DNA of 62,507 nt, from NCBI GenBank assembly GCA_934552855.1, contig CAKTEU010000012.1, positions 1 to 62,507 of the forward strand, written 5' to 3'. Below, piece after piece: positions 32,096 to 42,100 of the stretch. This DNA comes from an uncultured Eubacteriales bacterium. GTDB lineage: Bacteria > Bacillota > Clostridia > Oscillospirales > Acutalibacteraceae. Position 1 is the stretch's first letter. Every line of letters starts with the position of its first letter. Under the pieces are notes generated by a model. That model had not been told where the DNA came from and did no database searches. It saw only the letters and a program-made list of their open reading frames with translations. Position numbers and translations under genes: made by a program.

Positions 32096-34144
32096 TCAAT
32101 TCAGTGCATTCTGTCCTGTTTTTTCAAACAGCCTTGAAACGCTCTCGCAAAGTTTTTCGTGTTCCTTTTTTTGAAGCAGGGGATCGCTTTCAAAAATCAT
32201 CTGCGCCGCCTGCTTTGTTTGGCCGAGCATAACCATATCATCAAGCATTCCGCTGATTCTGAGCGTTGGAAGGCCGTGCTGACGTGAACCGAAAAAGTCG
32301 CCCGGACCTCTGAGGTGAAGGTCTTCATCGGCAATTTTAAATCCGTCGTTCGTTTTGCAAAGAACCGAAAGGCGGCGTTTTGCCGTTTCGCCCTCTGCGT
32401 CGCTTATCAGTATGCAGCTTGACTGAACAGTTCCTCTGCCAACACGCCCCCTGAGCTGATGAAGCGTTGAAAGCCCGAACCGCTCCGCATTTTCAATAAC
32501 CATCACAACCGCATTCGGAACGTCAATTCCGACTTCGATAACCGTTGTTGAAACAAGAAGCTGAATTTTGCTTTCGGAAAAATCCTTCATTATCTGTGCC
32601 TTTTCTTTCGGCTTCATTTTTCCGTGAAGAAGGGCAACGCTGTATGACGAAAACTCTTTTTTTGAAATGTCTTCGGCATATTTTACGGCGGAAACAAGGT
32701 CGCTTTCGTTTTCTTCAACAAGCGGACAGACAATGTAGCCCTGATAGCCTTGGTCAAGGTGCTTTTTAACAAAGCCGTATACCCGCTCATGATAGGACGA
32801 GTCAACAAAATATGTTTTTATCTTTTGCCGTCCTGACGGAAGCTCGTCAATCACCGAAATGTCAAGGTCGCCGTAAATAATCAGCGAAAGCGTTCGGGGA
32901 ATCGGAGTTGCGGACATTACAAGAACGTGAGGTTGTTTTCCTTTTGCGGAAAGTATGCCCCGTTGCCTAACACCGAAGCGGTGCTGTTCGTCCGTTACAA
33001 CAAAGCCGAGCGAGCAAAAAACCGTGTCCTCGGTGAGGATTGCGTGTGTTCCGATGAGAATATCCGTTTCGCCGCTTTCAAGGCTTTTTTTTGTTTCACG
33101 TTTTTCCTTTGCGGTCATTGAACCGGTGAGAAGCGAAATTTTAACGCCTTCCGGCATCATTTTTGAAAGTGTTTTAAAGTGCTGAACGGCAAGGACTTCC
33201 GTTGGTGCCATGAGGGCGGACTGAAAGCCGTTTTTTGCCGCAGAAAACATCAATGCGGCGGCAACAACCGTTTTTCCCGAACCGACATCGCCCTGAACAA
33301 GGCGGTTCATCGGTTCGTTCTTTTTCATGTCCGAAACGCATTCGGAAACGACCCTTTTTTGAGCGTTTGTCAGCGTGAACGGAAGAGACGAAACAAACTG
33401 CGGCGTAAAATCGTTTTTGATTATCACATCGGTTTTTTGCTTGTTTTGTTTTCGCATTGCAAGCATACCCGTTTGCAAAACAAGAAGCTCTTCAAAAATC
33501 AGTCTTCGCCTTGCAATTTCGGCATCCTTGAGGCATTTTGGAAAATGAATGTTTTTGAGCGCAAACTGTTCGTGGCAAAGGCTGAATTTTCGGCGTATTT
33601 CATCGGGTATCGGATCAACGGGATCGGTTTTATAATAAAGCTCAAGAGCGTTTTTTACGGCGTTTTCAACCGTTTTTGACGTGAGCGAAGCCGTCAGCGG
33701 ATAGATGGGGCGAAGGGGAGTGGCACAGTTTGCGTTTTCAACAAGGGGACTTCCCATTTCAAGCGCACCCCGGTTTTTTATGACTTTTCCGAGAAAGAGA
33801 AATTCTTCGCCGACATTGAGCCGTTCGGCAAGAAAACGGTTATTATAAATTGTTATATGTAAAACATCCTTGCCGTCGGTAACAACGGTTTTGAAAATTG
33901 TCATGCCTTGCCTTATTCTTGCGGAGGTAACTTCGCAGCCGACAACGGCTTTTACGCACGAAACTTCGCCGGGTTTAAGGTCTTTTATCAAAACGGGAGA
34001 GCTGAAGTCAAGATAATTGCGGGGAAAAAGATGAACAAGGTCATAGAGGGTGAAAACGTCAAGCTTTGAAAAAAGCTTTGCCCGCTTTTCGCCAACACCT
34101 TTGACAAATTGAATGTTTGTGTCGTATGCACTTTTTGTGTTCAT
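32096..34144 (-). CDS. recG: ATP-dependent DNA helicase RecG
   Basis: This 682-residue protein reverses stalled replication forks and branch-migrates Holliday junctions. It has the N-terminal OB-fold wedge domain (about residues 60-150), Walker A GDVGSGKTVVAAALM, the DEQHRFGVRQR motif II variant typical of RecG, motif III VMSATPIPRTL, motif VI QLRGRVGRG and the C-terminal LRGPGDFFGSRQHG block. Length is normal. AAAGGAGG precedes the ATG. luxS follows it. The intergenic repeat copy 1 begins about 130 bases upstream of its start. Confidence 0.96.
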   Translation of the reverse strand: MNTKSAYDTNIQFVKGVGEKRAKLFSKLDVFTLYDLVHLFPRNYLDFSSPVLIKDLKPGEVSCVKAVVGCEVTSARIRQGMTIFKTVVTDGKDVLHITIYNNRFLAERLNVGEEFLFLGKVIKNRGALEMGSPLVENANCATPLRPIYPLTASLTSKTVENAVKNALELYYKTDPVDPIPDEIRRKFSLCHEQFALKNIHFPKCLKDAEIARRRLIFEELLVLQTGMLAMRKQNKQKTDVIIKNDFTPQFVSSLPFTLTNAQKRVVSECVSDMKKNEPMNRLVQGDVGSGKTVVAAALMFSAAKNGFQSALMAPTEVLAVQHFKTLSKMMPEGVKISLLTGSMTAKEKRETKKSLESGETDILIGTHAILTEDTVFCSLGFVVTDEQHRFGVRQRGILSAKGKQPHVLVMSATPIPRTLSLIIYGDLDISVIDELPSGRQKIKTYFVDSSYHERVYGFVKKHLDQGYQGYIVCPLVEENESDLVSAVKYAEDISKKEFSSYSVALLHGKMKPKEKAQIMKDFSESKIQLLVSTTVIEVGIDVPNAVVMVIENAERFGLSTLHQLRGRVGRGTVQSSCILISDAEGETAKRRLSVLCKTNDGFKIADEDLHLRGPGDFFGSRQHGLPTLRISGMLDDMVMLGQTKQAAQMIFESDPLLQKKEHEKLCESVSRLFEKTGQNALN

Positions 34145-34278
34145 CTTTGTTCCTCCTTTCGATAAATGTTTGTTATGTATTATCTCTTATCCGGCTTAAA
34201 ATACAGAAGGCGGCGGATTATAGAGTTTGCGTGAAGCCGCATGGTTTTGAAAGAATTTATGAGGCAAAAGAGGAAAGG

Positions 34279-34454
34279 TTCATGGGTCGGCACGGGTTCA
34301 ACCCGTACGAAATTTTTCTCATTGACATTAAACAGCCTTGCTTTTATGAAGCTGTATCAGAATAATTTCGTAGAGGAATCGCTTGAGGCTCCCGTGGAAT
34401 TTCACCGTTACAATGCCGTAAATTTATCATGAAATCGTGCGGTTAAACGCAATC
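34279..34454 (+). repeat. 176-bp intergenic repeat, copy 1
   Basis: It runs from TTCATGGGTCGGCACGGG to TTAAACGCAATC. By hand alignment it differs from the inverted copy at 38777-38952 in 12 of 176 positions. Internal hairpins include GGGTTCAACCC and GGGAG/CTCCC-type arms around TCGCTTGAGG. No transposase is present, so it is a non-autonomous (MITE-like or RNA-type) element. Confidence 0.85.
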
Positions 34455-34577
34455 AAACATCCAACGTCCAACATCTAACATCTAATATTATACAAAACTT
34501 TCTTTTGGTTTTCAATACGCTCAAAAGGGTAAAATCGTCAAAGTCCGTTTTTTGTCTCTTTGTTTCGATTTGCGCTC
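34455..34577. other. Intergenic remainder with period-7 repeat
   Basis: Directly after repeat copy 1 lies AACATCCAACGTCC followed by AACATCTAACATCT, four degenerate 7-bp units. The rest of the stretch is AT-rich with no frame or hairpin I can support. Confidence 0.5.
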
Positions 34578-34606
34578 TTGCATTAACCCGAAAAATCAGG
34601 TATAAT
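34578..34606 (+). promoter_or_regulatory. SigA-type promoter of the four-gene operon
   Basis: TTGCAT (34578-34583), 17-bp spacer, TATAAT (34601-34606), about 35 bases before the first start codon. Confidence 0.8.
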
Positions 34607-34641
34607 CAAAATGAAATATTATTGATTTGGAGCTTTTGACA

Positions 34642-35346
34642 ATGAAAACTTTCACTTTAAATATTCTTCGCCACGGCCTTACAAAAGGCAACCTTGAAGG
34701 GCTTTATATCGGCCACACGGACACCGAGCTTTGCGCTTCCGGAAAAGAGCAGCTTATTCAAATGAAAAAAGAATTTTCTTATCCGCAAAGCAAGTTTGTT
34801 TTTTCAAGCCCCTTAAAACGCTGCCTTCAAACTGCGGAAATTCTTTTTCCCGGTGTAAAACCCATTGTCATTGACGGCCTTATTGAATATAACTTCGGTT
34901 CCTTTGACGGAAAAAGTGCGGCGGAACTTTATGAAAAGCAGCCGCTTTTTGCTCCTTGGCTTGCGGGTCAGGAAGGCGTTGCTCCCCCGTTCGGCGAAAC
35001 AAACGAGGATTTTGCAAAACGTGTTTGCGAATCGTTCATAAAAATTGTTGACGGCGTTCTTAAAACCGGCGTTGACGATGCCTGCATAATCACTCACGGC
35101 GGCGTTATGACCGCAATACTTGAAAACTTCGGTTTGCCCGAAGCTCCGGCGCACGAATGGCTTGCCCCCGCCGGCTGCGGCTATTCGATGAGAATTACTC
35201 CGTCGCTTTGGACATCGGGCCACAAGCTTGAAGTTGTTGACGAGCTTCCGCTCACTTTGGAAACGGCCGGAAATTACTATGACGGCTGGGATTACTATCC
35301 GAACGACGACAGTGATTATGACATTTCGGAATACATTAACGACTGA
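34642..35346 (+). CDS. Histidine phosphatase family protein
   Basis: This 234-residue cytoplasmic protein belongs to the phosphoglycerate mutase-like histidine phosphatases. The catalytic motif is LRHGLTKGNLEG near the N terminus (RHG, His at about residue 11). The second histidine is in IITHGGVMTAIL, and a FSSPLKRCLQTAEIL block supplies the phosphate-binding arginine. A Tyr/Asp-rich tail (DGWDYYPNDDSDYD) closes the protein and is unlike CobC or GpmB. Substrate unknown. The ATG at 34642 has TTGGAGC upstream. It leads an operon with ymdB 17 bases downstream. Confidence 0.85.
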   Translation: MKTFTLNILRHGLTKGNLEGLYIGHTDTELCASGKEQLIQMKKEFSYPQSKFVFSSPLKRCLQTAEILFPGVKPIVIDGLIEYNFGSFDGKSAAELYEKQPLFAPWLAGQEGVAPPFGETNEDFAKRVCESFIKIVDGVLKTGVDDACIITHGGVMTAILENFGLPEAPAHEWLAPAGCGYSMRITPSLWTSGHKLEVVDELPLTLETAGNYYDGWDYYPNDDSDYDISEYIND

Positions 35347-35363
35347 TTTTCGGAGAAAAATAT

Positions 35364-36137
35364 ATGAATATTCTTGTTCTTGGCGACGTTGTTTCTCAGT
35401 GCGGCTGCGAAAAAGTGCGCCGCATTGTTCCGGCATTCAAACGGCTCAAAAAAATTGACCTTTGCCTTGCAAACGGTGAAAATTCCGCAAGGGGGAACGG
35501 CATTACTCCCGAAAGCGCCGACTTCCTTTTTTCAAGCGGTGTTGATTTTATCACAACCGGAAACCACGCTTTTCGGCGAAATGAAATGTATGATTACTTT
35601 GACCGAAGCGACTGCGTGATAAGGCCGTATAACTATCCGCCCGGCGCACCCGGAAAAGGAACGGGTATCATTGACATGGGAAGGGTTCAGGTCGGTGTAA
35701 TCAATCTTTCGGGAACAATGTTTATGGAAAACCTTGAAAATCCGTTTTATGCCGCCGAAAAAGCACTTGAGGAAATCAAAAACTGCAAAATCAAGCTTCT
35801 TGATTTTCATGCCGAAACAACAAGCGAAAAGCTTGCCCTTGCCTATTATCTTGACGGAAGAATTTCTGCCTTTTTCGGAACGCATACCCACGTTCAAACA
35901 AGCGACGAACGTATTCTTCCGAAAAAGACCGGTTATATCACCGACCTTGGAATGTGCGGCCCGAAGGAGAGCGTGCTCGGTGTTAAAAAGGAAATTGTGA
36001 TTGAAAAATTCAAAACGAACCTTCCCGTCCGTTTTGATACCGATGAAAATTTGCCCTGCACCGTTTGCGGTTGCATTTTTACCGTTGATGAAAAAAGCGG
36101 CGAATGCACTTTTGCCGAACGTTTTGAACTTTCGTGA
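35364..36137 (+). CDS. ymdB: YmdB-family metallophosphoesterase
   Basis: This 257-residue protein matches the TIGR00282/YmdB family of cyclic-nucleotide phosphodiesterases, which in Bacillus hydrolyse 2',3'-cAMP/cGMP and affect motility and biofilm choice. The metal-binding motifs are LGDVV at the N terminus, ANGENSARGNGI, TGNHAFRR and the paired LLDFHAETTSEK and FGTHTHVQTSDE. Length is normal. The stop codon overlaps a GTG (GTGA) that is in frame with the next gene, but the lipoprotein start further on is better supported. It is the second gene of the operon. Confidence 0.9.
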   Translation: MNILVLGDVVSQCGCEKVRRIVPAFKRLKKIDLCLANGENSARGNGITPESADFLFSSGVDFITTGNHAFRRNEMYDYFDRSDCVIRPYNYPPGAPGKGTGIIDMGRVQVGVINLSGTMFMENLENPFYAAEKALEEIKNCKIKLLDFHAETTSEKLALAYYLDGRISAFFGTHTHVQTSDERILPKKTGYITDLGMCGPKESVLGVKKEIVIEKFKTNLPVRFDTDENLPCTVCGCIFTVDEKSGECTFAERFELS

Positions 36138-36163
36138 CCAAAAGAAAGGTACTGAAATATACA

Positions 36164-37714
36164 ATGAAAACAAAAAAAGTTTTGACAATTTTTCTTTGCT
36201 CGGTTTTGCTGATGAGTGCTTTTTGCTCTTGCAAAAAAACACCCGAAGCCGACATTTTGCAAAGCACACCGAACGAAACGGAACAAACAAGCGAAACATC
36301 TTCTTCACATGCGGTTACGCCTCGCTCGGCGGTTATCGGATATTACGCTTCAGATTCGCTGAACCCTTATAAAACAAAAAGCCGAACAAACAAAACCGTT
36401 GCCGCACTTCTTTACGATTCGCTTTTCAAAGTGAACGAAAATTATGAGGCCGTGCCCTCGATTGCCGATTCAATCGAAATCGACGGAAAAAAAGTTACCG
36501 TAACGCTCAAGGACGGTCTCACTTTTTCAAGCGGAAACGCCGTTTCCGCTTCGGATGTTGCATACTCGTTTGTTCTTGCAAAAAGCAGTCCGCTTTACTC
36601 CTCCTCGCTTTCAAACATTGCTTCCTGTACCGACAGCGGAAGCACATTGATTTTTACGCTTTCGGTTGAGGATATTTATGTTTCCTCATGCCTTGATTTT
36701 CCGATTGTTGAAAAGGGCAGCGGAAAAAAAGAGATTCCGACAGGCAGCGGACGTTACACCGCAAAAAAGAAAAACGGCGAATATATTCTCACCGCCTCGG
36801 AAAACAGCTCAAGCGAAGAAATTATGGCGCAAAAGGAAGTGAAGCTTCTTGACCTCGGTTCAACCCAAAACCACATTTATCTTTTGAGGACGGGCGAGCT
36901 TTCCTGCTTTTATGACATTGACGGCGAAAAAAGCAACATCAAAACCGATGCCGGCGTTTCAAAAGTTACGCTCAACAATCTGTGTTTCCTCGGCATAAAC
37001 AGCGAAAGCGAAATTCTTTCATCAAAAAAGGTACGTCAAGCCGTTTCGGCTCTCATTGACAAGGACGAAATTGCCGCTTCCGCTTATGATTCAATGGCAA
37101 AAAGTGCATTTTGCGTTTTTAACCCCGATTGGAAGGAAGCTTTCGTTTTTAAAAGCGAAAGCACCGCCGCCGACAGTGTTTCGGCCGCTTCGCTTTTTGA
37201 CGAAGCCGGACTTTTGTTCCACAGGGCGAACAACAAATATCGTCTTACAAAAGAAGGCAACCTTGCCTCGGTAAAGCTTATTGTTAACAGTGACGACAGC
37301 CGAAGAGTCAAAGCGGCAAAGCTTGTTGCCGACAGACTTAAAAAAGGCGGCCTTTCGGTTGAAACAAATGTGCTGAGTTTTGAAGATTATGAAACCGCAC
37401 TTTTACAAAAGGATTTTGACCTTTACATCGGCGAAATCAAGCTTTCAAAAAACATGGATCTTTCGCCGTTCTTTTCAAGCGCAGGAAAGGCAAATTTCGG
37501 CATAGATCTCAATTCTCCGCTTTGCAGCGCATATTTTGACTTCAAAGAAGGAAAGATAGATATATCAACCTTTGAAAGCGTTTTTGAAGAGGAAGCGGCA
37601 TTTGTTCCCCTTTGCTATCGTGAGGGAGCGGTATATTATTCCCGGGCACTTTCGTTTGAGGGCAGCCCCAATGAAGGCGACATATACGCAAACATCTATT
37701 CCTGGAGCTTTTAA
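36164..37714 (+). CDS. ABC-type peptide substrate-binding lipoprotein (family 5)
   Basis: This 516-residue protein starts with a lipoprotein signal (MKTKKVLTIFLCSVLLMSAF, then CSCKK); one of the two cysteines should be lipidated, though neither lipobox is textbook. The mature part has the family 5 pattern of oligopeptide-binding proteins: LNPYKTKSRTNKTVAALLYDSLFKVNENYE, the DGLTFSSGNAVSASDVAYSF block and QAVSALIDKDEIA. Permease and ATPase genes are absent here, so it either works with a distant transporter or is an orphan receptor. The upstream GTG at 36134 would put ten extra residues before the signal peptide and is less likely. Confidence 0.85.
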   Translation: MKTKKVLTIFLCSVLLMSAFCSCKKTPEADILQSTPNETEQTSETSSSHAVTPRSAVIGYYASDSLNPYKTKSRTNKTVAALLYDSLFKVNENYEAVPSIADSIEIDGKKVTVTLKDGLTFSSGNAVSASDVAYSFVLAKSSPLYSSSLSNIASCTDSGSTLIFTLSVEDIYVSSCLDFPIVEKGSGKKEIPTGSGRYTAKKKNGEYILTASENSSSEEIMAQKEVKLLDLGSTQNHIYLLRTGELSCFYDIDGEKSNIKTDAGVSKVTLNNLCFLGINSESEILSSKKVRQAVSALIDKDEIAASAYDSMAKSAFCVFNPDWKEAFVFKSESTAADSVSAASLFDEAGLLFHRANNKYRLTKEGNLASVKLIVNSDDSRRVKAAKLVADRLKKGGLSVETNVLSFEDYETALLQKDFDLYIGEIKLSKNMDLSPFFSSAGKANFGIDLNSPLCSAYFDFKEGKIDISTFESVFEEEAAFVPLCYREGAVYYSRALSFEGSPNEGDIYANIYSWSF

Positions 37715-37761
37715 TTTGATTTTTTAAGCTGTTTACATATTCTTTTCAAAAGGAGAACTTT

Positions 37762-38688
37762 ATGACAAACAGCGAAATTTTTATCGGCGCAATCTCTTCG
37801 GCCTATCACAAGCTTGCCGCAAAGCGCACTTATCTTGACGAAACGAACGTTTTTCCCGTTGCGGACCGTGACACGGGAACAAACCTTTGCCGAACCGTGA
37901 AAGCCGGAGCGGACGCAGTGAAAAAAAGCACAAATTTAAGCGTTGCACAGCTTCTTGAAAAAGCTTCGAAAGCAATGCTTCGCAATGCAAGGGGAAATTC
38001 CGGAGTGATTATTTCCGCCCTTTTCAAGGGCTTTTCCGACCACATGAACAAAGTCGGTTCGTTTTCTGCGGCGGAGCTTTCAAACGCCTTTGACAGTGCG
38101 CTCAAAAATGCCTGCAAGGTGCTTTCACGCCCGATTTTCAAAGGTACGGTGCTTTCGGTTGTCATTGCCTGCCGTGACGCACTTTTAAAAAACAAGTTTG
38201 AAAGCACACGTGAGGCGTTTGCTTTTCTTGCTCCGGTTGCAAAAGCCGCACTTGAAAAAACCGCTGAAGACCTTCCTCAGGCAAAAGAAAACGGAAGTGT
38301 CGATTCCGGTGCGGCCGGACTTTTTTTCATCATTGAAGCGGTTGACTGCTTTCTTTCAAAAAGGCAGAGTGCCGAAGCTTTATCGCCCGAAGAAGAGGAC
38401 GAAATGGCAAGGAAAAATTTGATTTTCAAAAAGCTACCTTCAAAGGAAAGGCCGGAATATACCTACTGCACAGAATTTCTCATTTTCAAAAAGGAACGTG
38501 TTTCATCCGATGAACTTGAAAAAAAGCTTTTGCCGCTCGGTGACTGTGTAATTGTTGCTTCGGACGATGAGGTCATAAAGGTTCACCTTCATACAAACGA
38601 TCCCGGAAAAGCAATGACGGTTTCGGCACCGTACGGAGTTTTGACGGATATAAAAATTGACAACATGGCATTGCAGACGGAAAGATAA
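37762..38688 (+). CDS. Short FakA/DAK2-domain protein lacking the C-terminal domain
   Basis: This 308-residue protein has the DAK2 nucleotide-binding domain (about residues 1-200), with NVFPVADRDTGTNL carrying the metal aspartates (Asp35, Asp37), ARGNSGVIISALFKGF, and the GSVDSGAAGLFFI block. The FakA middle domain follows (about 215-305), ending in VIKVHLHTNDPGKAM and KIDNMALQ. FakA, the fatty-acid kinase that loads acyl chains from FakB, is about 550 residues; here the whole C-terminal domain is missing. The frame ends cleanly and repeat copy 2 begins within 30-90 bases. The normally conserved Gly in DGDTG is Arg. It may be a naturally short paralogue or a truncation by the repeat. Confidence 0.82.
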   Translation: MTNSEIFIGAISSAYHKLAAKRTYLDETNVFPVADRDTGTNLCRTVKAGADAVKKSTNLSVAQLLEKASKAMLRNARGNSGVIISALFKGFSDHMNKVGSFSAAELSNAFDSALKNACKVLSRPIFKGTVLSVVIACRDALLKNKFESTREAFAFLAPVAKAALEKTAEDLPQAKENGSVDSGAAGLFFIIEAVDCFLSKRQSAEALSPEEEDEMARKNLIFKKLPSKERPEYTYCTEFLIFKKERVSSDELEKKLLPLGDCVIVASDDEVIKVHLHTNDPGKAMTVSAPYGVLTDIKIDNMALQTER

Positions 38689-38714
38689 ACGAAAAACAGT
38701 TTTTTCCTTTCGGT

Positions 38715-38990
38715 TAAGTCTGACCTCTTACGAGGCATAAATTCCTGCGAAAATGTGATATTAAACCGCAGGGGCGGATTGTGTTTAATCGTACGTTTTC
38801 ATGATAAATTTACGGCATTGTAACGGTGAAATTCCACGGGAGCCTCAAGCGACTCCCCTACGAAATTATTCTGATACAGCTTCATAAAAGTAAGGCTGTT
38901 TAATGTCAATGAGATGAATTTTGTACGGGTCGGACCCGTGCCGACCCATGAATCTTGTATTTTTCACTGCAAAAATTTTATGTAACGCAA
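38715..38990 (-). repeat. Intergenic repeat, copy 2 (inverted, with flanking remnants)
   Basis: The 176-bp core (38777-38952) is the reverse complement of copy 1 at about 93 percent identity. On its left lies a remnant (CCTGCGAAAATG...TTAAACCGCAGG) that also occurs in copy 3, showing that modules of this repeat join head to tail. No gene is inside it. Confidence 0.82.
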
Positions 38991-39065
38991 TGTAACGCAA
39001 CAGAAGAAGATATAGAAGAAGATGTAGATATAGAGTAAGAATAAATAAGAGAGTGTGTATAAAAA
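38984..39065 (+). repeat. Short tandem repeats before addB
   Basis: TGTAACGCAA occurs twice in a row, followed by purine-rich near-repeats (AGAAGAAGATATAG and AGAAGAAGATGTAG). They sit between repeat copy 2 and addB; no clear promoter is visible. Confidence 0.6.
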
Positions 39066-39131
39066 GGGAGTATGGGGAAAAAGAAAACGCTCACCCGCCC
39101 TCGTATTTTTTCAAATCAAAGGAGAAGGTCA

Positions 39132-42100
39132 ATGCTCAATTTTATCATCGGACGAAAAGGAAGCGGAAAAACGACATTCATACATAAGCTTTTGGGCTCC
39201 TTTGCCGAAAAGGGCGAACAAACGGTTCTTATTGTTCCGAAACAGTTCACCTTTGAAAGCGACAGGGGTATTCTTGATACTCTCGGTCCCCGTCTTGCGT
39301 CCGGTGTTGATGTGCTTTCGTTCACCCGCCTTGCAGATACCGTGCTTAAAACATACAGGGGAGTCGGAAAACCGATTTTGAAAGACACTGCAAGCGCAGT
39401 TATGATGAGTCTTGCGCTCGGCGAGCTTGACGGGCAGCTTTCATTTTTTTCACGTCATAAAAATTCAATCGCCTTTTGCAAAAAAATGCTTTCGCAGGTT
39501 GCGCTTTTCAAAAAGGAGGCCGTAACGCCCGAAAAGCTTTATGAAGCCGCCGAAAAGCTTCCTTCCGGACTGCTCAAAAAAAAGACGTATGAAACCGCCC
39601 TTATTTTCGATACATATAACGCCATTTTAAGCGAAAGCTTTTTTGACGACCGTGATTTGCTTACGGCGGTTTTTGAGATACTTTCCGAAAGCGACTTTTT
39701 TGACGGAAAGATTGTTGCCGTTGACAGCTTTAAAACCTTTTCCGGTCAGGAAATGAAAATTCTTGAACTCATCATGAAAAAGGCAAAGGACGTTTATGTT
39801 ACCCTTTGCACGGACGACATTTTTTCTTCTGATTCGCTTTCACCCTTCTCCTGCGTCAATAAAACCGCAAAGAGGCTTTTAAAAGCGGCTCAAAAAAGCG
39901 ATATCGAGGTTAAAGAACAAATGTTCCTTACCGATGAACAAAACGGCTTTAAGACCTATTTTTCGCCCGAACTCGCATTCCTTGAAAAGAACCTTTTTTC
40001 GCCCTTTGCGCCGAAATATGAAGAAAACTGTCCGGCCGTTACGGTTGTGAATGCTCCGTCTGTCCGTGAAGAATGTGCTTTTGTTGCGCTCACGATACAT
40101 AAATTTTTACGCACCGAAAAATATCGCTGCCGCGATATTGCCGTTGTTTATCGAAGCGGCGAAATGTATCCGAAAGAGATAAGATACAGCCTCAAAAAAT
40201 TCGGCGTTCCGATTTTTGAGGACAGACGTGCAAGCGTTCAAAACGAACCGCTTTGTGTTCTTGTGCGCTCGCTTTTTGAAATTATTGCAAACGGCATGAG
40301 TCTTGAAAGCGTTCTCAAATATGCAAAAACAGGGCTTTCTCCGCTTTCCTGGGACGAAATTTCGGAGATTGAAAACTATGCGCTTTTGTGGAGCCTTGAT
40401 TCTTCTTCGCTTTGCGGCGAATGGAAGGAAAATCCGGACGGCTTCGGCGTTGAACTGACCGAAGAAAGAAAAGAAACACTGCGCAATCTCAACGAAACAA
40501 AAAGCCGCCTTTTTGACCCGGTTCTTGCTCTCAAAAACAACGTCAAAGAAAAAAACGCAAAGGAAATTCTCTCTGCCGTTTTTAATTTTCTTGTTGACGA
40601 AGGTGTGAACGAACGGCTCAAAACCTATGCTCTTTCGCTTGAAAACGCAGGCGAAATCGAGCTTGCACTTGAGCAGGAACAGGTCTGGAACATCATTGCC
40701 GAAATTTTTGACGACCTTGCGGCGGTACTCGGCGAAAAAAGCGTAAAACCGAAAAAGCTTCTTGAATTTTTTGAAACCGCACTTGAAAGCCGCTCGCTCG
40801 GAAAGCTTCCGGACGGCTATGACGAGGTTTATATTTGCGATGCCGGACGTATTCAAACAAAAACGGCAAAGGTTATTTTTGTCGTCGGCGCAAACGACGG
40901 CGTTTTTCCTCTTTCGCCGGCCGACGACGGAATATTTTCAAGCTTTGAAAACGAAAAACTCCGTTCGCTGATTCCCGATTTTTCAAAAAGCCCGGTTGAC
41001 CTTTCGGCCGAAGAACGCTTTATGATTTATTCCGCACTTTGCGGTGCAAGGGAACGCCTTTTTGTCTCTTATTCGCTGACCGACAGAACGGGCAAAAAAC
41101 TTTTGGAATCTGAAATTGTAACATCGATTAAAAAGCTTTTTCCCTCTGTTTCAAAAGTGTCTTATCCCTTCAAAAACGAGCTTGATATGCTTGAAAGCGA
41201 AGAAGCCGCCTTTGAGTTTATGGCGGAAAATTGGCACAGCGATACCGAAACGGAAAAAACACTCAAAAAATATTTTTCAAAAAACATAAAATATCAAGGC
41301 AAGCTTGAAGCGATTGAACGGGTGAACGACAAAAAGGATTTTGCCATTGAAAACCCTGAAAACGCAAAAAGGCTTTTCGGAAAAAAGCTCAGTCTTTCCG
41401 CTTCGCAGCTTGAAACTTACGGAAACTGTCCGTTTCAGTATTTCTGCAAATACGGCATGAGGGCAAAGGAGCGCAAGGTTGCCTCGCTTGATGCCGCAAA
41501 CATCGGAACGGTTGTTCACGCCGTTTTGGAAAAGCTTCTTTCAAATCACAAAGGTGAAAAAATCCGCTTTCTTGACGAAAAAACGGCTCGGGAGGAAATC
41601 AGCCGGTACTTAAGCGAATACATGGAAAAATTCATGGGCTCGGCCGAAGAAAAAACAAGCCGCTTTATGTATCTTTACGGCAGGCTTTTCAAAACGCTTT
41701 CATTCATTGCAAAAAGGCTGCTTGCCGAATTCGGCGAAAGCGATTTTGAACCCGTTGATTTTGAACTTCCGATAAGCGAAAAAGAGGGCGTTCGTCCGAT
41801 TCGCATAACGCTTTTTGACGGCTTTGTCGAATTGCACGGAATTGTTGACCGTGTTGACGTGATGAAAAGGAACAATAAAACTTATCTTCGTGTTGTTGAT
41901 TACAAAACCGGTCCGAAGGAATTTTCGCTTTCGGATATCTTTTCCGGACTCGGAATGCAGATGGTTTTATATCTTGTTTCAATTTGGAAAAACGGAACGG
42001 AAAGATACGGAAAGGTTGTTCCTTCCGGTGTTCTTTATCTTCCGGCAAGGACGGAACCTTTTTCATCCGAACGGGGCGAGGACGAAAAAAAGACCGAGGA

